A DNA stretch of 24,795 nucleotides from Candidatus Parvarchaeota archaeon (lineage in GTDB: Archaea; Nanobdellota; Nanobdellia; Parvarchaeales; Parvarchaeaceae): contig JAPDMB010000004.1 of assembly GCA_025920305.1 (NCBI GenBank), forward strand, positions 1 to 24,795, given 5' to 3'. A model generated the notes under the pieces. It was not told the origin of the DNA. It was given only the letters and a program-made list of their open reading frames with translations, and searched no databases. The position numbers and the translations under genes were made by a program. This document shows, piece by piece, positions 1 through 7,113 of this stretch. Every line of letters begins with the position of its first letter. Within the stretch, counting starts at the first letter, position 1.

Positions 1-380
1 TGGTCGGTATATATGATCCTACCGATTCTTCGGCGAATGTAAGGATAGTCCTAGCCGGAGAGTGCCAGTTCAAGGATAAGGATTCATATGCAAGATTGGA
101 GAGCGATATGAACGAGCTATACAGTGAACTATCAAGGAAGTTTGCGAACAAGCTCGACAAGAACCAGCTGTCAAGCAACGTCGAAACAGGTCTTGCGATA
201 GGCAGAGGACAGAATCAGAGGCTTACAAATGAACTAAGGGACGTTGAAAATCAGTTATCCGATTTGGAGAGGAATTTCGCAGCTGGGAAGGTCAGCGAGT
301 CATCGTATAAAGATCTTAAGGCAAAACTGGAGATGAAGCGCACCCAGTTGGAGACATTGTTTGATCTGCTTCTGCCGTGA
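1..380 (+). CDS. C-terminal part of a coiled-coil protein, 5' end outside the window
   Basis: The reading frame is already open at base 3 and runs to TGA at 378-380 without a stop, so this is the C-terminal ~125 residues of a gene that starts before the window. A TTG at 96 lies in frame but there is no reason to start there. The visible part begins with a short beta-like stretch (VRIVLAGECQF) and then becomes charged and helical, with a heptad-like coiled coil over the last ~60 residues ending QLETLFDLLLP. The segment GKVSESSYKDLKAKL resembles the short helical hairpin found at the end of many membrane-associated or SHOCT-like proteins, but this is not enough to name a family. It lies 20 nt before endonuclease III on the same strand and may be cotranscribed with it. 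Confidence 0.75.
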   Translation, partial: VGIYDPTDSSANVRIVLAGECQFKDKDSYARLESDMNELYSELSRKFANKLDKNQLSSNVETGLAIGRGQNQRLTNELRDVENQLSDLERNFAAGKVSESSYKDLKAKLEMKRTQLETLFDLLLP

Positions 381-400
381 TGGATTTACTAGCAATATAA

Positions 401-1090
401 ATGCATGCGCAGTCATCTTTGATTATGCCGCCTTCGTACAGATCCGATCCAAGGGATAAAATAATCATCGTATCAAAATTTCTAGAGGATAGATACGGGA
501 AAGTAAAATTTAAGACAGAGGACCCGTTCGATGTCCTTATCAGAACCATAATCTCCCAGCGCAACAAAGATGAGATGACTGATAAAACGTTCAAAAGGAT
601 GTCCTCCGAACTAAGGAGCATCGATGATTATCTTTCGGTCGATAGCAGGAGACTTGCGAATCTTATTAAGCCATCAGGATTTTACAATCAAAAAGCCAAG
701 ATGATAAAGAAGGCGGTTAAGATCATAAAAGACAGGTACGGCGGGGAATTACCGAGGACAAGAGAGGAGCTGATGGCTCTACCGGGAGTAGGAGGGAAAA
801 CAGCAGACATAGTCCTGTCGTATGGTTTTGGGGAGAATGTGATTGCGTGCGACACGCACGTTATATGGATATCAAATGCCATAGGGCTGGTTGATTCAAA
901 GGACCCAGAGAAGGTAAGAGAGAGACTTATGGAGATAACTCCCGAGAGATACAAGAGGATGCTGAATATAGAGATGGTCGAGTTCGGGAAAGAGATATGC
1001 AGAACATCCAGGCCGAAGTGCAGCGTGTGCGGATTAAAATATATATGCAATTATTATAATAAGGTGTATAAAAAGAGATATGAGAGGTGA
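401..1090 (+). CDS. nth: Endonuclease III (DNA glycosylase/AP lyase)
   Basis: A base-excision-repair glycosylase that removes oxidised pyrimidines and nicks the abasic site. The helix-hairpin-helix LPGVGGKTA is at residues 127-135, with the catalytic Lys at 133 and the catalytic Asp at 151 in CDTHV. The C-terminal 4Fe-4S loop has the canonical C-x6-C-x2-C-x5-C spacing (Cys200, 207, 210, 216). The length of 229 residues is normal for the family. The ATG at 401 has no Shine-Dalgarno sequence; an in-frame ATG at 425 (MPPSYRS) is an equally plausible start. The 3' end overlaps the next gene by 11 nt, so the two are probably transcribed together. The family assignment is secure. Confidence 0.95.
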   Translation: MHAQSSLIMPPSYRSDPRDKIIIVSKFLEDRYGKVKFKTEDPFDVLIRTIISQRNKDEMTDKTFKRMSSELRSIDDYLSVDSRRLANLIKPSGFYNQKAKMIKKAVKIIKDRYGGELPRTREELMALPGVGGKTADIVLSYGFGENVIACDTHVIWISNAIGLVDSKDPEKVRERLMEITPERYKRMLNIEMVEFGKEICRTSRPKCSVCGLKYICNYYNKVYKKRYER

Positions 1091-1814
1091 AACTTTAGAT
1101 TCGTTCATATACGGTTTCTCCATCTATAGGGAGAAGATAGTCCTTTTTTCGGCTGTCATGGCTTTTTTAGCCTTCTTGCTCATAGGCTACTTCATCATTT
1201 ACAACGTATTCAATCTCTTCATACACAATCCTCTCGTACAGACCGGCCTGTATGTGTACAGTTACAGCGTTACCGCAGCTTCTGTCCTATTCATTGTAAT
1301 CTTGCTCATCATCATGTATTTCGTAAATCTCTCCTTGAATAGTCAAAGAAAGTTTGATGGGACGGCAAAGCTTGGCAGTATACTGCGTATCTCAAACCGC
1401 ACTTACCTCAATTTCTTCGCATTGTCATCAGCACAGCTCATAATCTCCGCAGCTGGAATGGTACTTTTGATCATACCAGGGTTCTACCTTGGCACTAAGT
1501 TGCTTTTCTTAGGGGTATCATCTATCTACTATGATGATAATTTGTTTTCTGCCTTCAGGCGCACCATGTCTGTTACGAAAGGGGACAATGTAAGCTCGTT
1601 TCTGCTGTTTCTGTTATATTTCATAATATCCGCCGTGCTCATCTATTTCGCGATGATCGTATCCAGCAGCGTCTTTATAAGTTATATCATATACAGCTTT
1701 ATTGCGTCGTTCATCTTGATCTCTTTCTTTTCAAGCACGTATAGATTGCTGTCCTCCATCTCGAATAAAAAGAGCAGGTTAGACGAGCTCATCCCTAGAT
1801 ATACAGGTAACTGA
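1080..1814 (+). CDS. Multispanning membrane protein, GPDPase_memb/DUF975-like
   Basis: A 244-residue integral membrane protein with about five to six hydrophobic segments (roughly residues 20-48, 57-85, 112-135, 138-150, 172-197 and 198-219). The central block IIPGFYLGTKLLFLG followed by SAFRRTMSVTKGD resembles the signature of the membrane domains seen in glycerophosphodiesterase-associated and DUF975-type proteins, where a Pro-Gly turn precedes a helix and an amphipathic segment ending in T-x-G. No catalytic domain is attached. The start ATG overlaps the end of nth by 11 nt, and HemK-like methyltransferase follows 5 nt after the stop. Function is unknown; the fold-level resemblance is my inference from the motif pattern. 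Confidence 0.8.
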   Translation: MRGETLDSFIYGFSIYREKIVLFSAVMAFLAFLLIGYFIIYNVFNLFIHNPLVQTGLYVYSYSVTAASVLFIVILLIIMYFVNLSLNSQRKFDGTAKLGSILRISNRTYLNFFALSSAQLIISAAGMVLLIIPGFYLGTKLLFLGVSSIYYDDNLFSAFRRTMSVTKGDNVSSFLLFLLYFIISAVLIYFAMIVSSSVFISYIIYSFIASFILISFFSSTYRLLSSISNKKSRLDELIPRYTGN

Positions 1815-1819
1815 GGCCT

Positions 1820-2410
1820 ATGATAAACCTAGTTGAGAGAGCAGGGGTTTATCCTGTGTCAGACGACTCCTTGCTGCTGTTAAAAGCCATAGATGCCAGC
1901 CACGGAGATGTACTAGACATGTGCGCCGGTACAGGCGTGGTAGGGTTGAACGCAGCTAAGTTTGCGGACTTTGTCACATTAGTTGATGTGAGCGAGCGCG
2001 CTTTGGAGGCCATAAAAGACAGTGCGGAGAAAAACGGTATAAGGAACGTAAGAGTTGTCAAATCCGATCTGTTCAGCGGACTTGATGGAGAGATGTTTGA
2101 TGTTATATTTATGAACCCGCCATACCTTCCTGGCAAGGCGTCTAAAGGCGACGATCTTGATACGGCTACAGTCGGCGGAGAAAAAGGTTATGAACTGACA
2201 AAGAGGTTTATCTTAGACGCCCCAAAACATTTGAAGCCAGGCGGCAGAATATTTATAATTTTATCCACAAGATACGATGTGAATGAGGTATACTCCGCTA
2301 TAAACGAAGTAGGCTTTGAGTATAAGATATTGGATGCATCAGATTTTTTCTTTGAAAAAATCATGCTTCTGGAGATGTATGAAAGCCGCAGGGATAATAA
2401 ACTTGAATGA
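1820..2410 (+). CDS. HemK/PrmC-family N5-glutamine methyltransferase (archaeal Mtq2-like)
   Basis: A class I SAM-dependent methyltransferase of 196 residues. The SAM-binding motif LDMCAGTGVVGL lies at residues 32-43, an acidic ribose-binding position follows at the end of strand 2 (LVDVS), and the diagnostic NPPY of N-methyltransferases acting on glutamine is at 99-102. The opening VYPVSDDSLLLL matches the short archaeal/eukaryotic Mtq2 branch, which lacks the long N-terminal domain of bacterial PrmC. By family knowledge the likely substrate is the GGQ glutamine of release factor aRF1. The start ATG sits 5 nt after the preceding stop. The following small gene begins 32 nt before this one ends, in another frame. 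Confidence 0.9.
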   Translation: MINLVERAGVYPVSDDSLLLLKAIDASHGDVLDMCAGTGVVGLNAAKFADFVTLVDVSERALEAIKDSAEKNGIRNVRVVKSDLFSGLDGEMFDVIFMNPPYLPGKASKGDDLDTATVGGEKGYELTKRFILDAPKHLKPGGRIFIILSTRYDVNEVYSAINEVGFEYKILDASDFFFEKIMLLEMYESRRDNKLE

Positions 2411-2705
2411 CCGGCTGATATTAGCCGTTATATCCGGCGATTCAGTTAGAGTGTTCAGGCCGGATCATGAGGATTATCTGCTTGAGATTCTTAACGCCTC
2501 CAAGCCGGACATAGTGGGGATAGAGAGAGATGACAGCAGATTAAGGGACCTTTTGAAATATAGCTTTAGAACCGTGCTTTTAGATAAAGATGGGATGAAG
2601 GGCGATGACAGGCTATCGAAGCTGACTCGTCTGAATATAGTGAAGAAATCCGAAGAGATGGCTATACTATTCGCTTTGGCTGCTTCTGATGAACTTAAGG
2701 CGTAA
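2379..2705 (+). CDS. Unrecognised 108-aa protein overlapping the methyltransferase
   Basis: An open frame with protein-like composition. The frame extends upstream inside the methyltransferase gene, but the sensible starts are ATG 2379 (MKAAGII), overlapping by 32 nt, or TTG 2403 (LNDRLIL), overlapping by 8 nt. The product alternates predicted beta strands and helices: LILAVISGD, VRVFR, DIVGIERD, a helix, RTVLLD, then a C-terminal helix EEMAILFALAASDEL. The pattern is reminiscent of an RNase H-like or other small alpha/beta fold, but I see no catalytic acid in strand 1, so I do not name a family. It ends 11 nt inside the convergent sepF gene. Cotranscription with the methyltransferase is likely. 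Confidence 0.7.
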   Translation: MKAAGIINLNDRLILAVISGDSVRVFRPDHEDYLLEILNASKPDIVGIERDDSRLRDLLKYSFRTVLLDKDGMKGDDRLSKLTRLNIVKKSEEMAILFALAASDELKA

Positions 2706-3096
2706 CCTGAGGAGAGGCAGGCGAAAGGACGTCTCCCTTCTCCACCTTTACAAAGTCCGGTACAACAAGCAGGTAATCTTCGTCTATGCCGACTATCTGA
2801 GCGCCGGCGGCATCAGCGCTTCTCTTTATCTTGGTTATAGTCCTCTTAAGTTCTTCCATTCCCCCTTTCTCCCTCAGTTCTTTGACCTTTACAAAGACCA
2901 AAGTATAGCCGGATCTTATATCGTTGAGCAGGGCGCTAGAATCCTCATACTTTACCAGTACAAAGTACTTTACATATACCTTCGCAGAAGGTTTATCGCT
3001 TTTTTCGACCTCTAGTTCCACATATTGGCCGGAATTTTCCACATTTACTTTTTTCTTAAATACATTAAGAAAGCTATCAAAAGATAGGTTCGTCAT
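2695..3096 (-). CDS. sepF: Archaeal SepF-like cell division protein (DUF552)
   Basis: A 133-residue protein whose last ~75 residues fit the SepF fold: YFVLVKYEDSSALLNDI, then a strand (YTLVFVKVKEL), a long helix with LKRTITKIKRSADAAGAQI, and a final strand DEDYLLVVPDFVKV. In archaea SepF anchors FtsZ to the membrane; the N-terminal NLSFDSFLNVFKKKV could be the amphipathic membrane-binding segment. I chose ATG 3096 because a perfect GGTGAT lies 4 nt upstream (3101-3106). A TTG at 3129 would add 11 residues but lies inside the promoter region. It is transcribed alone; its end overlaps the convergent plus-strand gene by 11 nt. Confidence 0.82.
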   Translation of the reverse strand: MTNLSFDSFLNVFKKKVNVENSGQYVELEVEKSDKPSAKVYVKYFVLVKYEDSSALLNDIRSGYTLVFVKVKELREKGGMEELKRTITKIKRSADAAGAQIVGIDEDYLLVVPDFVKVEKGDVLSPASPQVTP

Positions 3097-3100
3097 ATCA

Positions 3101-3139
3101 ATCACCTTATTATCCTTTATTTCTCTCAATATTTAAATG
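3101..3139 (-). promoter_or_regulatory. sepF promoter and Shine-Dalgarno
   Basis: On the minus strand a TATA-like ATTTAAATATT (about 3129-3139) is centred ~38 nt before the sepF ATG, which places a start site near 3109 and leaves a short leader. That leader contains GGTGAT at 3101-3106, fully complementary to the archaeal 16S 3' end. It is one of the few clear Shine-Dalgarno sites in the window and decides the sepF start. Confidence 0.6.
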
Positions 3140-3163
3140 TATTGAACCATATCGTATCGGTTT

Positions 3164-3169
3164 AAAAAA
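3164..3169 (-). terminator. T6 terminator after tRNA-Leu
   Basis: The minus strand carries TTTTTT about 40 nt after the 3' end of tRNA-Leu(UAG), preceded by a GC-rich stretch. Archaeal RNAP terminates at short U tracts, so this is a reasonable end point for the pheS-pheT-mbf1-tRNA-Leu transcript. Confidence 0.45.
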
Positions 3170-3207
3170 CGCGAAGAAGGCCGCTTGCCGTGAATGCTCA
3201 AAATATC

Positions 3208-3290
3208 TGCAGGAGGTGGGATTCGAACCCACGAAGACCTAAGTCATAAGGTCCTAAGCCTTACGCGTTTGACCACTTCGCCACCCCTGC
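3208..3290 (-). tRNA. tRNA-Leu (anticodon UAG)
   Basis: A class II tRNA of 83 nt read on the minus strand. The acceptor stem GCAGGGG pairs with CTCCTGC with one G-U, and the discriminator is A. The anticodon arm is TAAGG-CTTAGGA-CCTTA, giving UAG flanked by U33 and G37. The long variable arm has a GAC-TTAG-GTC hairpin, diagnostic for Leu/Ser. The T arm is GTGGG-TTCGAAT-CCCAC. The 3' CCA is not encoded and no intron is present. It lies just downstream of mbf1. Confidence 0.96.
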
Positions 3291-3312
3291 TATACTTATA
3301 CACATGTGATTA

Positions 3313-3323
3313 CTATAATTTAA
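3313..3323 (-). promoter_or_regulatory. Possible TATA box for tRNA-Leu inside the mbf1 stop
   Basis: TTAAATTATAG on the minus strand is centred ~28 nt before the tRNA 5' end, the usual distance for archaeal TATA boxes. Its final TAG is the mbf1 stop codon. The tRNA could therefore be transcribed independently of the upstream genes. Confidence 0.45.
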
Positions 3324-3681
3324 TCCTGAGTATCTTTTCCAGTTTTCTCGTAAGAGCTATCGTCGGGATCAGCTTTCCACTGATCACTTTTTCTAGCTCA
3401 TCCATAGGGGTTTTGGTCTCCCTGCTTAATTGTTCTATGCTTATACCCTTCGACTTTATCGCCTCTCTTAGTTTACTGGAGAAATTTAAGTCTATATCCT
3501 CTCCATACACATCCCCTATCCTGCCGGTTCTCCCATGAGTTGCCAAGTCATCCTCACCAGCCGTTACCTCGGATATTATCCGGCCGTTTTTGGCGCATTG
3601 GCTGCATGCGATGAAAGTAGATCCCTCAATTTCCACCTTATAGAACCTTTTGTCGCTCAAACCGCATATCTCGCAGTTCAT
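3313..3681 (-). CDS. Multiprotein bridging factor 1 (aMBF1)
   Basis: A 122-residue protein with the archaeal MBF1 architecture. An N-terminal zinc ribbon uses Cys3, Cys6, Cys26 and Cys29. A flexible linker rich in Gly, Asp and Arg (about residues 40-62) follows, and then a Cro/C1-type helix-turn-helix from about residue 66 (LREAIKSKGISIEQLSRET, then EKVISGKLIPTIALTRKLEK). In eukaryotes MBF1 bridges activators to TBP; archaeal MBF1 has been linked to the ribosome and translation. It begins 3 nt after pheT, so it is translated from the pheST transcript. The assignment from the two-domain layout is firm. Confidence 0.9.
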   Translation of the reverse strand: MNCEICGLSDKRFYKVEIEGSTFIACSQCAKNGRIISEVTAGEDDLATHGRTGRIGDVYGEDIDLNFSSKLREAIKSKGISIEQLSRETKTPMDELEKVISGKLIPTIALTRKLEKILRIKL

Positions 3682-3684
3682 TTA

Positions 3685-5328
3685 TCATCCCTCCAGAAGT
3701 TCGTCTAAATATATCTCAGCTAAAGTTGTCGGAAAGTTTATATTGAATCCATTCAATACACGCGGATGTACTTCGCCTATGAATCCTACATCTTTGCCGT
3801 CGCATAGAATTCTCCCATGTCTTCCGTCTATAAACGTATCTTTGAATCCGTCGTCCTCCGATATCTTCAGGTCCTTTACGTCAAATATGTCATATAGTAC
3901 AACTTTTACAGCCGCTTTAACGTCGCTGAAGTTCGCGTCTAGGCCGGAATAAACTGCAGACAGGTGCAGTTTGTTCGAGAAACTGGTATCAGAGGCTTGA
4001 TCGAATTCCACCACATATCCTATGTCAAATAGTTTCTGCGGGAACTTCCTGTTTAAATTTGATGATATGAACCTTAATATCTCCGGGAAAAGCAGTTTCC
4101 TAGCCATGCTTATCTCCAGGCTTTTGGATTCCGAAAGCTTCGCATAGTTCTCCCTTTTCAAGCCCGTGCGGTCGAATTGGAAGGCTTCATTGGTGAGCAC
4201 ATTTGAATCTAATTCCTGATATCCGAGGCCTACAAACCTGTCTGATATCAGCTCCGAATATTCTGTCTCTTTAAGTTTTCCGCCTGTCGTGTAGGTCGTT
4301 ATCGGCGCAGGTTTTAGGTTAGATATGCCATAGAATCGCAGAAAATCATCTACTATATCTGTCTGGTTTATCACATCATCCCTATAAAATGGTACATCTA
4401 TCGCATAGATGCCTCTATCAAATTTGACCCCATAGTCCGCATCCTTAAGCAAGGCAGATACAGTATTATGGTCCAAGCTTTCACCTACTAGCTCCTCGAC
4501 AAACTCATGCTTTAAGAGGAATCTTCTTGCCGACAGGTCAAATTCGGTGTCTATGCCCTTAGACTCAAGCCTAGTTTTGATGACCGTTACACCCCCTATC
4601 ACAGCTAAGTTGAATATCAGAGCCTTGGTAGCTGAATTGACGGCTTTCTTAGACCTGCCGGTTATATCTATAAATATATTTTTAGTCTGGCGGCTTATCG
4701 AATAGGCATCGGCATTTATTATCGGCGGCAGCGCCATCACCTTACCATCATCCATCTCCCAGACAATTGGCTTATCCGGAGCGATATTGCCGTATTCCAT
4801 CCCGGCCTCTGTGCCATTCATTATCTCGGTGTATGTTTTTTCTTCTGCGTATCCCAGAGGTATAAATTTTATGTCGCCTTTATCTTTTGTTTTGTACCTT
4901 ATAGGGAACCGTATTTTGTCATAGTCAAACAGTCCAATTGCAGCCTGTCTTCTCTTCCTGCCGATCACCAAATCCACTTTATTTTGTATCTCTATTAAGT
5001 CCTTAAGTTTATCGCCTACCTCCCGGTCTAATCTTAATAAGAGGCAGTTTACGAATGGTCTGTCTGTCCTTTCGATATAAACCGGCAGGCTCTTGGCCTC
5101 TATGTCGTGCGTTTTCATCCGTTTGCCCTTTAGCTGCGACAAAAGCCTGGCAAGCCCGTATTTTGATATGAGCTCCGCTCTGTCAGAAGTCGTTTCAAAA
5201 TTGATCGTATCTTCATTTATGTCCAAGTCAAGGCCGTACCTGAACGATAAGTTAGAGTATTCTTCACTGGACAGTTTCATTCCAAGTATAGCGTTCATCT
5301 CCTCTCTATTCGTGCTTATCATCACCAT
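3685..5328 (-). CDS. pheT: Phenylalanyl-tRNA synthetase beta subunit
   Basis: A 547-residue PheT of the short archaeal/eukaryotic type. The B3/4 editing domain spans about residues 90-245 and includes VIGRKRRQAAIGLFDYDKI. The B5 DNA-binding-like domain is at about 270-340, with DVPFYRDDVINQTDIVDDF. The C-terminal third is the inactive synthetase-like domain that packs on PheS. PheT provides tRNA binding and editing of Tyr-tRNA(Phe) in the (alpha-beta)2 enzyme. The start ATG 5328 is 6 nt after the pheS stop; ATG 5322 (MISTNRE) is an alternative. It is the second member of pheS-pheT-mbf1. Confidence 0.96.
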   Translation of the reverse strand: MVMISTNREEMNAILGMKLSSEEYSNLSFRYGLDLDINEDTINFETTSDRAELISKYGLARLLSQLKGKRMKTHDIEAKSLPVYIERTDRPFVNCLLLRLDREVGDKLKDLIEIQNKVDLVIGRKRRQAAIGLFDYDKIRFPIRYKTKDKGDIKFIPLGYAEEKTYTEIMNGTEAGMEYGNIAPDKPIVWEMDDGKVMALPPIINADAYSISRQTKNIFIDITGRSKKAVNSATKALIFNLAVIGGVTVIKTRLESKGIDTEFDLSARRFLLKHEFVEELVGESLDHNTVSALLKDADYGVKFDRGIYAIDVPFYRDDVINQTDIVDDFLRFYGISNLKPAPITTYTTGGKLKETEYSELISDRFVGLGYQELDSNVLTNEAFQFDRTGLKRENYAKLSESKSLEISMARKLLFPEILRFISSNLNRKFPQKLFDIGYVVEFDQASDTSFSNKLHLSAVYSGLDANFSDVKAAVKVVLYDIFDVKDLKISEDDGFKDTFIDGRHGRILCDGKDVGFIGEVHPRVLNGFNINFPTTLAEIYLDELLEG

Positions 5329-5334
5329 ACTAAG

Positions 5335-6864
5335 TCAGTTGAGTATCAACGATGTCTTCACCCCTCTAAGAAAGTTCAGGTCTGTGTATGGTCCGTATAA
5401 CTGCCTTATATCCTCCACGTTCAGCCTCAGCGCTAAAGCCCTCTCTAATGCAAAACCCCACGCTATTATCCTCTTGTTTATCCCAAATGACGTGAGTGTT
5501 TCCGGCCGGAATATGCCGGAATTACCTATCTCAATCCACCTGTTTAATCGCTCATTGAACCCCTGCACCTCGATGCTAGGTTCAGTGTACGGGTTGTACG
5601 TGGGCTTTATCCTTATCTTTTTTATCCCTAATTTCCCATAGAATTCATAAAAGTACCCTATCAGAGATCTTAGGCTTAAGTTGTCATCGTAGACGATTCC
5701 CTCTATCTGGTAGAATTCTGGCAGATGTGTCTGATCCAGCGTCTCATTTCTAAATACCTTACTAACAGAGAAATACCTAGCAGGCTTGTCTTTATCCTTT
5801 GATATTAAGTTATAGATATACCTGAATGTCGTAGCCGTGGTATGCGCTCTCAATATCACCTTCTCGCTTTGAACGGGATCAAATTTTGAATCGTAGCCTA
5901 AAGATAAATTGTATGGGTTTTCTTCGAACCCGGTCTCATAAACTTTCTTTATCTTTTTGATCAAACTTTTATCGGTCTTAGCCTTTGCGCCGCTTACATA
6001 AAAGGTGTCCTGTATATCCCTGTCTGGGTGGTCCTGCTTAAACAGCATCACATCAAAATTCCAAAATGTGCTCTCTGTGAAATTACTTTTCATCTCTTTG
6101 AACCCCATAGATGTCAGGGCTTCTTTGACCATCGACATGAATTCTTTTATTATATTCTTCCTCCCAAACAAGGGAACCGGTATATCCGCATTAAGATCAT
6201 ATCTTCTAAACGAAAGAGTCTTCCAGTCCTCTATCGCCTCTTGGGTTAATTTGTCCACGAACCTGACTGAGAACTTGTTCGATTTGATCACATCAGAGCC
6301 TAATGCGGTGATGTTTACAAATTCCTTTGTGTTTTCCAACACTTCTATTATTTTACGTCTTTTGAATTCGTCCATTAAACCCATGTCTATCTCCTTTTTA
6401 TCGGCTATGTCGTTCAAAGAGCTATTTTTATGGAGCAATTTAGAGGAGCTTCCAGTCAGGCTTATTTGATTGCCGTTTATCTCGATCATATTCTCCCGTT
6501 TCAATATACCGATCGCAGCGTTCAATTCATCCCTGTCAAGTCCAAGCGAATCTAAATCCTTATACGTGGTGCCTCTTTTGTCCTCTAACAGTCTGGCTAT
6601 CCTATACTCAGGCAGCCCTTCTTTCTGATATTTCTTTCCCTTCTCCGTGAGCACATAGCTGACGGATGCTTCATTTTCAACTTCAACTAAGCCGAGTGAG
6701 AAGAGTTTCCTTACGCAAGCACGCACCGTGTCCATGTCTAAGGGGATCCTATTTGATATACTATCGATGGATGTCCTCACCTGCGAATTCAAAAGCACTT
6801 TCTTGTCATTTTCGCTTAATAGCTCGACTATGCCGTCCTTTTCCGTCGGTTTCTGCACCGTCAT
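5335..6864 (-). CDS. pheS: Phenylalanyl-tRNA synthetase alpha subunit
   Basis: A 509-residue catalytic subunit. The N-terminal ~200 residues are predicted winged-helix modules, as in archaeal and cytosolic PheRS (for example ACVRKLFSLGLVEVE). The class II core follows: motif 1 around residues 230-260, QDHPDRDIQDTFY at 277-289, RAHTTATT at 339-346, motif 2 with FRNE at 371-374 and HLPEFYQIEG, and motif 3 WGFALERAL at 469-477. All of these look intact. The start ATG 6864 shares an ATGA overlap with the stop of a 41-codon ORF and has GGGAGAT about 5 nt upstream, so reinitiation or direct initiation are both possible. Confidence 0.97.
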   Translation of the reverse strand: MTVQKPTEKDGIVELLSENDKKVLLNSQVRTSIDSISNRIPLDMDTVRACVRKLFSLGLVEVENEASVSYVLTEKGKKYQKEGLPEYRIARLLEDKRGTTYKDLDSLGLDRDELNAAIGILKRENMIEINGNQISLTGSSSKLLHKNSSLNDIADKKEIDMGLMDEFKRRKIIEVLENTKEFVNITALGSDVIKSNKFSVRFVDKLTQEAIEDWKTLSFRRYDLNADIPVPLFGRKNIIKEFMSMVKEALTSMGFKEMKSNFTESTFWNFDVMLFKQDHPDRDIQDTFYVSGAKAKTDKSLIKKIKKVYETGFEENPYNLSLGYDSKFDPVQSEKVILRAHTTATTFRYIYNLISKDKDKPARYFSVSKVFRNETLDQTHLPEFYQIEGIVYDDNLSLRSLIGYFYEFYGKLGIKKIRIKPTYNPYTEPSIEVQGFNERLNRWIEIGNSGIFRPETLTSFGINKRIIAWGFALERALALRLNVEDIRQLYGPYTDLNFLRGVKTSLILN

Positions 6865-6986
6865 AAACTATCTCCCTCAGGGGATTCCCATGCAAGGATC
6901 ATACTATTCTTCGTCTTCATCTGCCTTGCTGTACCAGGATAATTTCTGAACTTATAGGCTCTTATCTGCTCCATCCACACCTTCAT
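6861..6986 (-). CDS. Small 41-aa ORF translationally coupled to pheS
   Basis: This minus-strand frame starts at ATG 6986 and ends in TGA 6863-6861, which overlaps the pheS ATG as ATGA, the same coupling used elsewhere in this genome. It encodes MKVWMEQIRAYKFRNY and continues basic, ending AWESPEGDSL. I do not recognise it. A TATA-like CTATAATAAAAG about 28 nt before the second in-frame ATG (6974) suggests a leaderless start there and a 37-aa product. It has only one Phe codon, so it does not look like a Phe attenuator. It is either a genuine small protein or a uORF that sets pheS translation. Conservation in relatives would decide. Confidence 0.5.
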   Translation of the reverse strand: MKVWMEQIRAYKFRNYPGTARQMKTKNSMILAWESPEGDSL

Positions 6987-6995
6987 TTTTTTATA

Positions 6996-7007
6996 CTTTT
7001 ATTATAG
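6996..7007 (-). promoter_or_regulatory. TATA-like element for the pheS operon
   Basis: CTATAATAAAAG on the minus strand lies in the only sizeable gap upstream of pheS. Standard archaeal spacing predicts a start near 6975, just at the ATG at 6974 of the small ORF. It would drive the small ORF, pheS, pheT and mbf1. Confidence 0.45.
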
Positions 7008-7078
7008 ATTTTCTCCTATTTATCGGTTCGTTTTCATCCTATCGATGAATAGTGCGGAATTTCCCGTCCGCTTTGTTA

Positions 7079-7091
7079 AATATATTTTTAT
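7079..7091 (+). promoter_or_regulatory. TATA box for the AK6/Fap7-type kinase
   Basis: AATATATTTTTAT is centred ~29 nt before ATG 7114, with no Shine-Dalgarno sequence between, consistent with a leaderless mRNA. This also argues against the earlier in-frame ATG at 7045. Confidence 0.55.
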
Positions 7092-7113
7092 ACTTGCTTC
7101 TTATAGCAGTAAC

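Noticed and set aside
5093..5641. Long plus-strand open frame opposite pheT and pheS
   Set aside because: It is an antisense shadow of two well-conserved synthetase genes, with Ser/Ile/Phe-rich composition typical of such shadows.
6861..6986. Resemblance of AYKFRNYP in the 41-aa ORF to the N terminus of IS605-type TnpB proteins
   Set aside because: Only a few residues match, no further TnpB segment exists, and there are no insertion-element ends. The pheS coupling argues against a transposon remnant.
6861..6986. Phenylalanine attenuator leader peptide before pheS
   Set aside because: There is a single Phe codon and no terminator/antiterminator hairpin visible, so classical attenuation is not supported.
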